Assembly (NCBI GenBank): GCA_036365515.1 | Contig: CM070873.1 | Coordinates: 226,005,876 to 226,069,875 of the forward strand | Direction: 5' to 3' | DNA length: 64,000 bases | DNA from: Torymus aiolomorphi | Lineage: Eukaryota > Arthropoda > Insecta > Hymenoptera > Torymidae | In this document: in pieces, positions 1 to 12,121 of the stretch | How the letters are laid out: every line of letters starts with the position of its first letter | Position numbering within the stretch: the stretch's first letter is position 1 | Made by a program: the position numbers and the translations under genes | The notes under the pieces: generated by a model | Seen by the model: only the letters and a program-made list of their open reading frames with translations | Database searches by the model: none | What the model was told of the DNA's origin: nothing

Positions 1-3000
1 TTTCATGTTAATAGGCTTAAAAATGTTCTGACAGTTATGATTACAAAACAGTATTATAAAAGTATACTATAATATAGTATATTTTTTCAAGTATCAATAT
101 ATGTTTAATGTCAATTTAATTTAAAAATTCTACGTCCATTAAATGATTTTTACGTTGATAAAAATATTCCCGTATAAATAAGCTTTATAAAATGAGAACT
201 TAATTCCAGTAATTAAGACAATGTGTGTGTGGTTCTCTTGAAGAACCTTTACGATTTTCATTAAACGGAATATATGAGGTGTGCACGAGATTATTGTGCT
301 AAAGGGTGCAAAAGCAATCAAAATACTCTTGACCTGGCCAGTGAGAATTTATAATTGAGGGAGTCAGGTGGTATAAAGCAAACCGACCTACACTGCGCGT
401 TGTGCGTTCTAAAACTTTATTTTATGGTTCACGGGATCTCAAAGTGCAAAAAGGAATTCCTAGAGAATGAGATTTTCCTGACTCGGGTGAATTTCATTTG
501 ATTTCGAATAATCGTTTTGTATAAGTCCACTGGTATGTTTTAGACTTCAAGTAGTTTGTGATCGCGAAATTCTCGGTATCGCCGGGAACAGAGGAGTTTT
601 CACTAGATTGTGGCTTCAGGCGTTATTCTTGGTAAGTGCTCATTCATTAGCAATAGCAAATTGTTGTAAATGAAAACTATATCAACGTAAATAAGTTCAG
701 TAGTCGGTTGAAAAAAATTCAATAATTTGTTTATCGGATTTTAATGTTTTCTAAACTGAATTTTAATATATGTACTCGGAAGCGAATTCGTAAAATTTTT
801 AAATAAAAATTGATTTACGATATGGGGGTAGTCAATCAAAGATATATATCTAAAGAAGAAAAACTAAACAAATAAAGTAATATAAACAAAAAATTTAACT
901 TTGTCGTGTTTATATATATATATATATTGTTTAATCTGCTAAAGATTTTAACTGATTTTACGGAACAGGGAATTGAATTTATCGCGAGTTCTGAATTTTT
1001 GACTCGTACACCAACATGGGTGCAGGCGTTTCCGTCGAAGCCATTAAAACTGATAATAATGTAGTTAGACAAACTAAAATTAGCATTACGTTACTTATCA
1101 CGCGTTTCCATTTGGTAATAAACCATAGCGCGACCTTAATCCTCGCATTACGAGCGCCAGCATTTGCGTTTATTGACGCATGGTCTTAATGTGCATATAT
1201 GCATATATACACATACACCGGCGGGCATCATTGATAGCAAATTCATTTTGCCCCCCTCTATAATCTTTATGGCAGAGGGAGGAAGGGCGTAGTGTGTATT
1301 GGTGCGGGTGAAGTCCATTATATATGTATATAGAGCGATGCTAGAGAAAAAAATATCCTATAGCCCTCGATGAGGTCGAATACCGTAATCGGTTTAGCAT
1401 ATCTATTGTCTCTTTATCATTTACATTTTTTATTCGTCTTTTTATGAATTAACGATAGCACTGTACGATGGAAAATAACGACTTTACCTCGTGATTACAG
1501 CGTTAATGGACGTGTTTATATTTATATTACGTCGCCCGTTGCATGAATTTATATATATTGACAGTACATATATATGTATACGTTAACACTAAAATAATCA
1601 TAGCCAGTTTACTCCATTTAATATGAATTGATAAACGAGTAATAACAGGGTTTACGGTTATGGCTGTTAGTAACAGAAAATATGTTTAATGCCTCGAGAG
1701 AGGGTGTTTTTGCAAAATGCATTATATGGTGATAGGGATTTATGAGAATGATAAAACAAATGATATTGTTTGTAAAAATTATATTTTTTATGAAAACATT
1801 TATTTCGTATTGGAAAACAAGTGGAAAATATCATTAAAAATTAAAAGTATAAGTCAAACATAAAAATTAATTCTTCCATTTTTTCACTCCCTATACCGCT
1901 ATTTCTTTATATACTCTTTTGCATACTCACGTACATATACACGCATGCATTCTTTCAGTTTTTGGCAGTATACACTTTTACATTAAGGGACGCGATACTT
2001 TTATTTTACATATTTTCAACGCTTTGTATTTTTTACGCTGAAAAATTTCATATCATATATTTTGGTTTTCTTAAAAAAAAAAAAGCTGTTAATGTGACAA
2101 GTTTTCTTTCGCACGAGGAAGAAACATTCGGAATAGTCGCATATAACTATTTTCGTAAAGGTACTTATTGTAAGACATTAAAGAACTTACCTTTTTCATT
2201 ACTTTTTTCAAATGGTAAAGACTTATCACTTATACATCGCAACACCATTTGCAGCGTGACATTTTATATTTTATAAACTGTTTTACAAATGCAGATTTCG
2301 ACGCAACGTGCAATATAAAATTTCTAACGGATTAATTTAGTATACTGTATACAAAGACCCTGCGTGATTATTAACTTATTCACTGGCAGTTTCTCTCATT
2401 TCGCGTCTTATTTTTAAGGGCAGCTTTGTTATAACTGTCAAAGTCCATGTGAGTTAAATCGTTACAATGAACGTGAAAAGCTTCGTCTTGAAAGCATTTT
2501 TCATTACCATTTTTAACACAGTATTAGTAATAATTATTATTTTCGCTATTTTACACACTATAATAAATACCTTTGCCTCCTATAATAAAATTTCCACTCA
2601 GCGCGAATAACGTTTCTTTTCCCCGGAAAAACTTTTCGAACTCAGTTTTCCCAATTCCAACACACGTAATGCACAAGAAATATTTTCTTCATTACACTTT
2701 CTTATCTATCTTTTCTAAATCTATATGTCCTTTAGAAGTATCTAAACTTTTAAAGTGATTCCCATCATATTTTAGTGAATTTTTCATAATTTACTACATT
2801 TTTGACTAAAGAAAATTTCATGTATTTTCGTACTGCAAATGAACGCTGAAACTATTTAGTGAATCATTTACATACGTAAATATTTGTCCGTTGAAAGGTA
2901 GAGTAGTGAAAGTTTCATCTGAAACTGACTGAAAATCCAATTTATTTAGTTTTAAAACGATTAAAATATTTTAATTTACTGTCTAATGCAAATAATTTGG

Positions 3001-3381
3001 TTTGTATACTACACATATTTAAGCATCAATAATAACAAAATTACAAATCCTAAAGATTTTCTGTATTTTAATTTTTTAAATAAAATATCTATTCGAAAAT
3101 TTAAAATTATAATTATAATTTTGTATGGATTTAACAATAAATTGAAATTATAATACACGGAAAAAAGGTAACTAATTCTACTGTTGACATAGTTGAAAAT
3201 GGAAGGTTGGTTTTAATTACAACAATACTGATAAAAGGGCATTGAAAAAAAAAAGAATTTTTCTTTTTTTAAAACGCGGTCAGCTTTACATTCTGATACC
3301 TTAAAATAGTTTTAAAATAGAGTTTCTACTTGTTTGACAAAAAATTCTACTTTTTTAAGAAAAAGTAGTTCTTACATTGGC
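1..3381. other. AT-rich non-coding stretch, no gene recognised
   Basis: Downstream flank of the rhomboid gene. The few open frames here (for example 1962-2276 and 836-1072) are short and AT-biased, with no recognisable domain, signal or splice structure. The sequence has short TA runs (near 910-928 and 1196-1210) and poly-A/T tracts. I see no RNA gene or mobile element that I can name. Confidence 0.6.
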
Positions 3382-4070
3382 ATTAACTAACAAGGAGAGC
3401 ATCGCACGTCTGGGTTATGGATTTGGATAAAACTTCAGGACGTCATTCTTTGGGCAAAAGAAAAACGAATCATATTTTGCGGATTGTGTCCATTCAGTTT
3501 TAGAGACCAAGATCGAGGAGTTTTTCGAAATATCTAGAGGAAATGGGTGTCTACAGAAACCTACATAACTCGATAGCTAAAGTTATCAAAATGATTACTA
3601 ACAAATAAACCAAAAGTAGGAAAGAAAAGCTTTAATTTGAAATTTTTTCCGTCCGAAATTCTTCACTTGTTCAAGAATTATGCTTGATCAAAAAATGTGT
3701 CAAATCATCAACAAATAATGCGTTAAAAATATGAATTTTTTATTTTTTTTCCTACTGATTTTGAGAAACACATAACTTTTGTACCAGTGAAGCTTTAACA
3801 AAATTTCAAATCAAAGCTTTTACTTTCTTCTTTCTGTTCATTTCTCGTGATCATTCTGACACTTTTAGCTATCGAGTTTAATTTAGGTTTCCGTGGGGAC
3901 CCGTTCCGTCAAAATATTTCGAAAAAATTGTCTAATTTTAACCCTAGAACCTAATGAACACACTCCTATATAAGAGATTTATGTTTTTTTTCTTTTGTCC
4001 AAAGAATGACGTTCTGAAGTTTTGGGCAAATCCGTGATCTGGATGTGCGATACTCTTCTTGTAAGTTAAT
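3382..4070. repeat. foldback (inverted-repeat) element, about 690 bp, diverged arms
   Basis: The left half reads, with many substitutions and small indels, as the reverse complement of the right half. For example GCATCGCACGTCTGG near 3400 pairs with the region near 4045, the block around TTCAGGACGTCATTCTTTGG (3436-3455) pairs with 4000-4018, and CTCGATAGCTAA (3570) pairs with 3868-3880. The two halves meet near 3725-3740, so almost no unique sequence remains. No coding capacity is seen. This is the structure of a non-autonomous foldback or MITE-type element; the superfamily cannot be assigned. The divergence suggests an old copy. Confidence 0.75.
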
Positions 4071-5838
4071 ATGGAATATTTTTTAAAGTAGCTCAGAGAA
4101 TCTCCGTTATTAAAACACACAAAGAAAAGTAAAATCTCTTTTTTACAAAATGGTTTCTTCTCTTCTTCAATGGAATTCTAATTTTTCCAACGTACCGGAA
4201 ACTACATTTTAAATGTAATGTTATGTTTATTAGAAATAAAGTAATTTTATTTATATTCGTATAATATAATGCCAGTTTCGCCTTAAACAAGTTGATTTAG
4301 CTGAGTCGGTACAGTTAGAATAAATTTATCTTTTCCGTGTCCTATTATTCAAATAATTTTAAATACATGTCCATCTGACCAATAACAATTTACATAATTG
4401 TATTACTTATCCTCTGCAGTTGAATAAATTCGGAATTCCTCTAGATGTAATTATTTCCATACTCAAAAAGATCGATCAGATTCGTCTCAAACCACAAAGA
4501 GTTTCCTACACGGAATATACTTCTGTAATAGCTTGAAAGGAAACCTGTTGCAAAAACAGAATATCTATCGCCGATTGATCTTATTTCTGCTTTGCCTGGA
4601 ATTGGTCTTTGCTGATTAACATACAAATAAATTTCAGGTAAAAAGATTGAGAAATAGTTCTCTGATTGAAAACCTTGTATGAGTTCTTTTTTAATTTACA
4701 AAATCCTTAGTAGAATATTATAATATAACATCCAAAACAAACAAATGAAATTGAATTTGATTTTTTCGTTACATTATTTCACTTTTTTCTAATTTTATTG
4801 AAAAATATTCAATCTTCCGATTATTTCAATTTATTCCAATGTGTTTTTAAGAAATACAAATTCACTCTACGATCTTTCAATCATTTTAAATACTATATAA
4901 CAAATTTTTTAATATTCGAAAGTTAAGTACAAATTATGAAATTTTTTTTAATGTTTATATATATATACTTTAAAATTGTATATGATATTCCATATTTTTA
5001 ATCAAAATTTTCCCAATTCATCTATGTCTTACGACGTATTCCTTTTATTTACAAGTGGCTCATTAGTTTAATGGTCATAAAGACATTGATAGATACCGGT
5101 GTTATCTATCCACACATGAATTAGGTTCTTAGATTTGATAAATCTGAATGATGAGCAATACCATTGCTTGAGAATCTTGGGATACAAATGAACTATAAGA
5201 TTCTGAGCATGCGCTGATACTTGGCTATTAACAGGACACAATGGACTTTCTGCACGAAAACATTTCCAGTTTCCATGTATAAGGAAATAAGAATGTTGTT
5301 CAAGTATGTAAAACTTATCTTTAAAAAACTTTGGCAGTGCTTGATTGAAATAATATTTTTTTCGTCAGTACTACGGTGACATTTTTATAAAATTTAATCA
5401 TGATTAAATATGTTTTTAAGTACCCCACTTTGCACCATAGATCGTTTCAAAGGACTGCTATACCAATAACCCACAATCCAGACGTTTTTTCGCCGGCCAA
5501 TGTACAGTAGAAGCGACTAGCTCACTTAATCATGGAACTACAACATGAAATTGTTTACCGTGCAGCCTGAGTAAACCGTCCCGGTGTGCGCGCACTCTCA
5601 TCGCGCAACCCCTTCGGCTCTCATTCACCCTCCCCCCTCTCTCGCTCGCTCTCCAAACAGATGTCAGAGATCACCGTACCGGTGTGTTCGGCATCCAGCA
5701 GCGCACAGCCATTGTCCTGCTCTCGCTCTCAGCTATACAGCTGTTACTCGCTCACTCGAAGACTGCGTCAACGACCTCACGTATTTTGACTATGAGGTAG
5801 GATTTCTTGCAGAACTGGACGAGCATTTCAATTCTCTG
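4071..5838. other. 3' flank of rhomboid, probable 3' UTR plus AT-rich DNA
   Basis: This lies immediately downstream of the rhomboid stop codon on the minus strand. Possible polyadenylation signals on that strand are ATTAAA (plus-strand TTTAAT near 5394) and AATAAA (plus-strand TTTATT near 5044), which would give a 3' UTR of roughly 0.45-0.8 kb. This is inference, since no transcript data are available. The 5580-5790 part is C/T-rich on the plus strand and only creates accidental open frames. Confidence 0.4.
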
Positions 5839-6159
5839 TCAGGAGGGCCTCCTCAGCTGGGGCAGCGCGATCAGGTAGACGTTGCCGAGGATCGCGCCGA
5901 CGACGAGCAGCGTCACGCTCACCGCCGAGATGAGCCTGACGAAGCGCACGAAACTCCGGCCGCGCGCGTCCTTCTTGCTGTGGTTCGGGAAGATGGCGAG
6001 GCCGAGGAGGGGCCCGGCCAGGGCGCCGGCCACGTGTGCCGCCCAGCCGACTCGCCCGCAGCCCAGCAGCTCCGGCACGGGCATTGACGCGACGTCCGCG
6101 CCGGCGAGCAGGAGCACCGCGCCAAGGCGCCACTTGGCGTAACGTAACTCGCCATGACA
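5839..6159 (-). CDS. rho: rhomboid protease, coding exon 4 (helices 5-7, catalytic histidine, stop)
   Basis: Codes for residues 190-295 and the TGA stop at 5841-5839. The acceptor is TTTGTGTTTCAG before 6159, with a good pyrimidine tract, phase 0. Helix 5 is LGAVLLLAGADVASM. Helix 6 is GWAAHVAGALAGPLLGLAIF with the catalytic-dyad His231. Helix 7 is LISAVSVTLLVVGAILGNVYLIAL, followed by a short tail ending RRPS. The helix 5-6 loop is about 12 residues shorter than in Drosophila Rho. The exon is strongly GC-rich (many GCG and GCC codons), which makes long accidental open frames in all the other frames of both strands here. A DNA transposon remnant starts about 100 bp beyond its acceptor, inside intron 3. 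Confidence 0.95.
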   Translation of the reverse strand, partial: CHGELRYAKWRLGAVLLLAGADVASMPVPELLGCGRVGWAAHVAGALAGPLLGLAIFPNHSKKDARGRSFVRFVRLISAVSVTLLVVGAILGNVYLIALPQLRRPS

Positions 6160-6263
6160 CTGAAACACAAAGGTTTTATATTACGCGAGAGGTCCATTGA
6201 AATTTCTTCTTCTATGAGAGAAAAATTATTTCATTTTATATTGCATGATTCTCACTTGATTTA

Positions 6264-8262
6264 AGGTAAAAGTACCCGTTATGAAACATCGCCCAAATCG
6301 TGACCCCTTTATGGAACAGTTTAAAATATAGTAAAATAAAGTCTATTAATGATACAGATAAACAATATCAAAATTTTATCTGAATAGTGAAAGTTTATTA
6401 TGTAATATGCAAAGAGATTCACAATTCTACATGATAATTATAATTTAAAAAAAATATATGACTGCGTGTATTCTGAGATCGACTCAAATCTGTGGTTGTT
6501 GAAGTCAATGGTGCTGGTTTCATACGTTTTATTTTATTAACTGTAACTATGCACTCCAACACTTTTCAAATATCAATCTTTTTATAATATGCAGTTTTTT
6601 ACTCATAGATTAAAGTTTTACAGTAATTTTTCTGCAACAATAACGATTTTCAATAAATATTTTAGTGTTTCACAATTGCTGCATACAAACGAGTGTAGTC
6701 CGAGTTTATAGAACAGCCAAAGGTGGCGTTCCAAGTTCGGGGACCTCTGTCTCTAAGCATGTCCCCTTTATGGAGCGCGTTTTCACTCAACAGTTTTAAA
6801 GTGATTTATTATTTAACATTATCTTGAGACGTGCGTGAACAATCATTTGAGTTTCCTGCATCATTTTACTAATAAGTAAGTATATATTTGTTTGTGAAAT
6901 TCTGATTGTGAAACATAAATAACAAACCTAACCTATAAATTTGATAAAAAATCAGTTTGTAAGTTACATTCCTTTAGAAATTTGTTTTTTATTTTTTACA
7001 GATTTTATGAAACTCAAGAAAAATGACAGCGAAGAAAAAAAATAAAGGCACAACATAAGACAAATAAAATGAGACTACAGAAAATATTAAAGAGATGTTA
7101 AGAAAGAATTATGCTTAGCACAACAAAGTTATTCGCAAGAAAGTTCAACCAGACAAAAGGAAACTAAAAATCAAAAGGAGACTGTATTCTGCATTACAAT
7201 TGCAAAAAAGCTTTTACTGCAGTTAATGCTGCACTGCAAATTGCAGCTAAATTGAATGTCCCAGCCACATCTCTCCACAGAGCTGTAAAGATCCACAAGA
7301 ATCTCCTTCAAGACCTGGCTCGTCTAAAGTTTTAAAACCTCATATAGAAAAGTAGTATAGAACTACTAAGCAACAGTTTAAATAAGGATAATTGCATATT
7401 AAATGAAGAATGGTTACTCGATAACTGTGAAGATTTTACAACAGAAAATTTGATTGAGAAACTAAGTCAATGGGGTTCGTACAATCTAATTGCAAATTAT
7501 TCATGTAACTATATTAACATTTTTCTTATTTTAATCATGTTGAATTTTTTTAGGAGTTTTTTTTGTCATCTGCAATATAGTATACAATGATCAAACACAA
7601 GAATCTATCAGTCGAACAGTCAATAATGAGATTTGTCAAGAAAGTGTAATAACTTCTGAAAAAATAAATCTTCACTCGAGTAATCTTGAAAATAACTTAA
7701 AAAGTAATACCATGGAAGAAGAGACTATGCTCGAAATGAAAATAGTGTAGCAAATAATAAATCCAAACCAAAAAATAAATTAATTGTTATTTAAGATATT
7801 TAAAAATAAGTATTAAGTATTTTAAGTTGTATGCAATTTTTGTATTAATTTGATACGTTTAAAATTGTATTTTATATTCATGTTTTTTAATAAAAAAATT
7901 ATAAAAAATTTAAAATCATCATTTGTATATCATAAGCCTCTTATTGTAAGTAAAAAAGTACATAAGTTATTAAATTAAAACTGATTTCTATCATGTTCCA
8001 AAATGGGGACATCGATTATGGAACGGGGGGACAATCTGTAAAAATGGCGTTCCATAATACGTACTTGGTGTTGGTTTGATTTTTTAATTGTAATAATTAC
8101 AATTCGTATTCAATTTGCTTTTTTAAGGTCTCATTTTAATCTTTGATCTTTACCCCATCGATTGATATCCAAAAATTGTAAATATTACTCCTGTACAATA
8201 GTTTTAATTTCAATCCAAACTCTAAACTAGCAAAAACTGTTCCATAAAGGGTACTTTTACCT
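6264..8262. mobile_element. TA-flanked DNA transposon remnant, about 2.0 kb
   Basis: The ends are inverted repeats: AGGTAAAAGTACCC at 6264 and its reverse complement at 8249-8262, with imperfect similarity continuing (TTATGAAAC versus TTATGGAAC). TA dinucleotides flank both ends (6262-6263 and 8263-8264), the target duplication expected of the Tc1/mariner-pogo group. Further copies of the terminal words occur inside (ATGGAACAG at 6313, ATGGGGACAT near 8003, ATGGAACG near 8019). A broken open stretch near 7210-7335 reads AALQIAAKLNVPATSLHRAV, similar in style to the psq/CENP-B-type helix-turn-helix of pogo transposases, but stops and frameshifts are present and no DDE domain is recognisable. 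A second open stretch (about 7553-7750) encodes no known domain. Probably non-autonomous and inactive. Confidence 0.75.
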
Positions 8263-8311
8263 TATTTAAAGAGCTCATCATCACGAATATTGCTTTGTTA
8301 CAATTACACAG

Positions 8312-8657
8312 GCCCAGAAAAAAAACATGTTCGAACTCGATCTGGAAAGCATGTTTTCTTATGTATTTTGATGCGTTGAATTGAAATCTGAAGTAAAAAT
8401 AGGGAGTTTCCTAGGCTAATTTTCTGCAAATACCGTTTTATTATCCTGAAATTCTGGAAAGCAGGGCAAAACTTATCCAATCGAGGTACTCTCAATGTTT
8501 ATGTTCATTGCTTGACAGGATTTCTCGATAATAAAACGGTATTTAGAAAAAACGGCCTGGGAAACCCCTTGTTTTGATTTCAGATATACATTCAGCACCT
8601 TAAAATACGTAAGAAAACATGTCTCATACCGAGTTCAGACACCCTTTTTTGTGGTAT
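8312..8657. repeat. foldback element, about 346 bp
   Basis: The two halves are imperfect reverse complements: AAATACCGTTTTATTATC (8427-8444) pairs with GATAATAAAACGGTATTT (8527-8544), GGGAGTTTCC pairs with GGAAACCCC, and the outer GTTCGAACTCG pairs with CGAGTTCAGAC. About 80 bp of less paired sequence separates the arms. There is no coding capacity; it is a non-autonomous inverted-repeat element in intron 3. Confidence 0.7.
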
Positions 8658-8740
8658 TATTTGAGCCTTTAACGATGTTCACCATTTGAAAACAAACCTA
8701 TGTAGTCAAATTTATATAATGGCTGGAATAGTTATAATGA

Positions 8741-9265
8741 AAAAAAAATTATTGTTATACAATTCTAAAGCATTTGTCGACGTATAAAAAAATGTATCTA
8801 TTAAAATTTGGCATGTTGGAATACTTACGCTATAGCGTAAGTATTGCTTATTGAAAAGAGTACATCAATTCATTATGGAAATATTTATTTTTGATCCGAT
8901 TTTAATGGGATAGGGCTTACTATCTTCCTGTTGCCATGAAATAATTGAGATATTATAAAGGATTGAAGCACGACGTACTATTGATCATAAGGCACACATG
9001 TCACTTCTATAAACAAATGTACGTCACGTTTCAGTCTTTTATAATTTCTCAATTATTTTATGGAAACCCTGATATCAAATCATATGAGGAAGATGATAAG
9101 CCTTACCCCGTTAAAATAGGATAAAAAATAAACATTTCCTTAATGAGTCGATGTACTTTTTGTTATAATCAATACTTACACTTGCAACATTATACATTTT
9201 ATTTAATACATTTTTTTATATCTTGTCAAATACTTTAGAATTATATAAGAATAATGTTTTTGTAA
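8741..9265. repeat. foldback element, about 525 bp, with terminal hairpin
   Basis: Long imperfect inverted repeat. ACAATTCTAAAGCATTTG (8760) pairs with CAAATACTTTAGAATTAT (9227), TAAGTATTGCTTAT pairs with the block near 9165, and AAATAATTGAGATATTATAAA (8940) pairs with TTTATAATTTCTCAATTATTT (9038). The left arm also contains a perfect local palindrome, ACTTACGCTATAGCGTAAGT at 8823-8842. No coding capacity. Confidence 0.75.
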
Positions 9266-9450
9266 GATATGCACGATTTTTGCGGGTTTTTGGCCTAAAA
9301 AGCGAGCAGAAAGTGCTTTTGTTTGATCGGCGGGCATACAAATTACGCTTTTCCCCAGCAGGTGGAAATGTACACTTTTCCCTCTAAAACTGCGTAAAAT
9401 CGAAGAAATTAATGCTCAAAAACCGCAAAAATCAATACATGTGTCACAAA

Positions 9451-9617
9451 ATATGGTGTGCACCAAGGGCTAGTGGGCTTTTTGACCTTGTATGTTTGCA
9501 GTACTCGTCTTTGGCTCGCAATACACACTAGTCTTCGGCTCGTGTCAGCTTTGACTCTTACGGCAAACTTTATACTCGCTCTAAAAAATCCCAGTTTTCG
9601 GCCTTGGTACACAATAT
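9451..9617. repeat. small foldback element with palindromic centre
   Basis: ATATGGTGTGCACCAAGG at the left end pairs imperfectly with the right end CCTTGGTACACAATAT. The centre contains short repeats of CTTCGGCTCG/CTTTGGCTCG type. Open frames exist on both strands simply because the sequence is close to its own reverse complement. No function is implied. Confidence 0.55.
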
Positions 9618-10629
9618 GCTATTTTTCCATTAGAACTATCATTTATTATATAAATTTTCGCCCATAAACGAACCCGTTGTCAGCAGCCCTTAAATAGTGT
9701 GTAAGCAAAGGTAGTATGCAAGGAAAGGTCTAATCAAATGTATAAAATACTAATTAAAATTTCAGTATTAATTACCAATTATTGTCAACTGATTATCTAA
9801 ATAATGATTCTGGAACTTGGTATGAAAGCCCTCTCATTGAATCGGAATAGAATAGTGTAGAATAGGCTTTATGAAATAAGCACATAATCAAATGAGCTTT
9901 GATATATAATCATACATGAGTAATTCTATACCGTACTTATAAATTTTCACCTTTTCCTCAGTACAAAAATTATTTTAAGGCACATTTCTCATACATGAGA
10001 CGTGTGTTTAAAATAATTCAATTTTCTTATTTAATTCTATAGCACTTTTTAATGCTTAAACTGACAATAATAATTTAACAAAGCAATATAATGGTTGGAC
10101 ATTCTATGGTTTCCGTAAGTGTGCTAATCAAAACGTTGTTTTTTCAAATGAATTTCGCGATGAATAGGTCATGTTTAAAGTGCAGTGAAATTTTATCCAA
10201 GTGGGGCACATTAATTTTCGATAAGTGATTTTCTTTATGTTTAAAAGTAGAATATGCTGAATTCGGGATAAATGAAAAAATATTTAAGATACTTTTTTAA
10301 AATCAATGAAATTAAAATATTTTTTCTTAACTCAGGCATGAAATAGGGCCTTTTTCACATGTGAAAGTAGGAGAGAAAAAATTCTCATTTCGAGCGTATT
10401 TTATGAAAGTGGTAAGAAATTGCCATTTCTACCCTAAAACAGGTGAGAAATGAATATTTCTACCTCCCTTTAGGAAGGTATAGTTAATTGTGTATATACA
10501 TTTCAAATTATTTTGATTTCCAACTACGTTGTGTACGACTAGAAATGCCCAATCTTTTCTTTGACTCACTTACATAAAAAAGGCCCTGTCATGCATTCGT
10601 TAAAAAAAATACGGTGTGTAACACTGGAA
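9618..10629. other. intron 3 sequence, no gene recognised
   Basis: AT-rich intronic DNA. A weak internal repeat of GTGAGAAATG/GTAAGAAATTGCCATTTC type occurs at 10370-10460. Nothing else can be supported. Confidence 0.5.
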
Positions 10630-10753
10630 GAAAAGCTATTTCAGACTCGGGTGAGGTGTTTTCAGCACTCGTCTCTGTCTCGAGCGCCTTCAGCGCCCTC
10701 GACTCCGACTTCTGTGCAGACCACCTCACCCTCGTTAGAAATAGCTTATTTTC
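10630..10753. repeat. short foldback element
   Basis: GAAAAGCTATTTC followed by GGGTGAGGTG at the left end is mirrored as reverse complement at the right end (CACCTCACCC, then GAAATAGCTTATTTTC). The CpG-rich centre (CTCGAGCGCCTTCAGCGCCC) is unlike its AT-rich surroundings. Confidence 0.6.
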
Positions 10754-11338
10754 TCCGCTTGTTGCACAATGTACTATTGAATTTTCGAAAACCCATTAAC
10801 GCTTACTTTTTTATTCAAAAAAGGAAGCATTAAAGATGCTTTAGTCATATTTTTAAAGTAATTGGAGCAAAGGTATCTATTTACTGACAATATAAATGAT
10901 TAATTATTATAAAGTACGCATCAACGTTCAATGTTTTTAATACTTCTGACATGTATTATTCATTCATAATTATTTGTGAATAACCTCACAAATGACAAAC
11001 TAAAACTTGACTTTTATAGAGAGTTCATTGTATTCTTCTATTTGAAACATATAGCCCAGTAACATCAAAGTTAAAAGTACAGTTGATTTCCTCTGATATG
11101 TATTATATACTTTAGAAAAAGGACAAGCAAGTGGTCATCAATTTTAAAAAGGTATTCATTTCATTTCAATCGAGATAGCAAAGAGTTCTATTTAAATTAG
11201 CTACAGGATTTAAATATTAGCTTATATTTTTGCAACGTTTTATCAATACTATATATGGAAAAAATAATTAGTGGCGGTGATCAACTGATTGATTAAAAAT
11301 GTCTCAGCTGTTCAATATTAGTAAGCTAAGCTAATAAT

Positions 11339-11477
11339 AGTACATTAGGTAACAAGGGACTAAAGTCGCAGATTATTCCCGTGGGTGAATTCACTGCCCG
11401 AGCGAGCGCAGCGAAGAGAGAAAACAGTGATCACCCAAGGGAATGATCGACTTTAGTCCCGTGTTACATATAGTACT
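11339..11477. repeat. short foldback element
   Basis: The left arm AGTACATTAGGTAACAAGGG with ACTAAAGTCG is matched in reverse complement by the right arm (CGACTTTAGTCCCGTGTTAC, then GTACT). The loop centre is GAGCGAGCGCAGCGAAGAGAG. A related fragment, TACTTTATTCCC, recurs at 11473 and at 13250-13320, so this family is present several times in intron 3. Confidence 0.65.
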
Positions 11478-11659
11478 TTATTCCCATTGCCACTGTGGCC
11501 ACTTCATAGATTTGAAAAGTTATTTTGTATTTATGTGTTATAATTGTGTTAGTTTTAACCCAATTCACCATAAACGTAAAAAACCGCTGCCAATTCATTG
11601 GCACGTAGCTTCCTCAAAATAATTTTTTGATTCCTTTTATTAAATTAAAATTCGAAAAA

Positions 11660-11755
11660 TAAATTTTTCTGTTCTCCGGCCGGAAAGCGCCAACTTCCCA
11701 GCCGCTGCACGAAACGAAGTTGCCGCTTTCCGGCGCCGTCGAGCAGAAAAATAGT
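11660..11755. repeat. GC-rich hairpin element
   Basis: AATTTTTCTG, CCGGAAAGCG and CAACTTC on the left pair with GAAGTTG, CCGCTTTCCGG and CAGAAAAATA on the right, leaving about 15 nt of loop near 11698-11713. The stem is much more GC-rich than its surroundings. Confidence 0.6.
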
Positions 11756-11873
11756 ATACAGACCTTGGCCAGTAAAAAAGAAAGCCTTAGATCACATGTA
11801 TTGTCGGCCGAGGCGAAGCCGAGGTTCTTCACTGAGACATTTCTTATTTTTACTGCCTAGGTGTGTAATATAC
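11756..11873. repeat. second hairpin element adjacent to the first
   Basis: GACCTTGGCCAGTAAAAA at the left pairs imperfectly with TTTTTACTGCCTAGGTGTG at the right. The centre holds GGCCGAGGCGAAGCCGAGG, itself nearly self-complementary. It abuts the preceding hairpin, so the two may be one compound insertion. Confidence 0.5.
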
Positions 11874-12121
11874 TATTTCACGAAAAATTGAAAAAATTTT
11901 ATGGAAAATATTAACTTGTAATTTTTTCATGGCTATTCATTGAGGTTCCATTTGCAATTTATTTGTTTGTGATTTTAATTCTTATATGAATGGAAAACAA
12001 TCTTCTTCAAGTTCTATTCTTCATCAAATTTTTCTTCTTCAAGTTCACTGTCAACGGCTTCTCGTCGTACATTGGTTCGAAATAAAAAACATATTCTAAA
12101 GTTGTTCTTTGATTGTGTTTA

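Noticed and set aside
1962..2276. 104-codon plus-strand frame
   Set aside because: AT-rich composition, no motif, no upstream context; the length is not remarkable in this sequence.
5053..5110. tRNA-like start GGCTCATTAGTTTAATGGTC
   Set aside because: The A-box-like word is present but there is no B box, T arm or acceptor stem.
5584..6197. Several long frames on both strands over rhomboid exon 4
   Set aside because: They are GC-rich shadows of the true exon, which alone shows the rhomboid helices and catalytic histidine.
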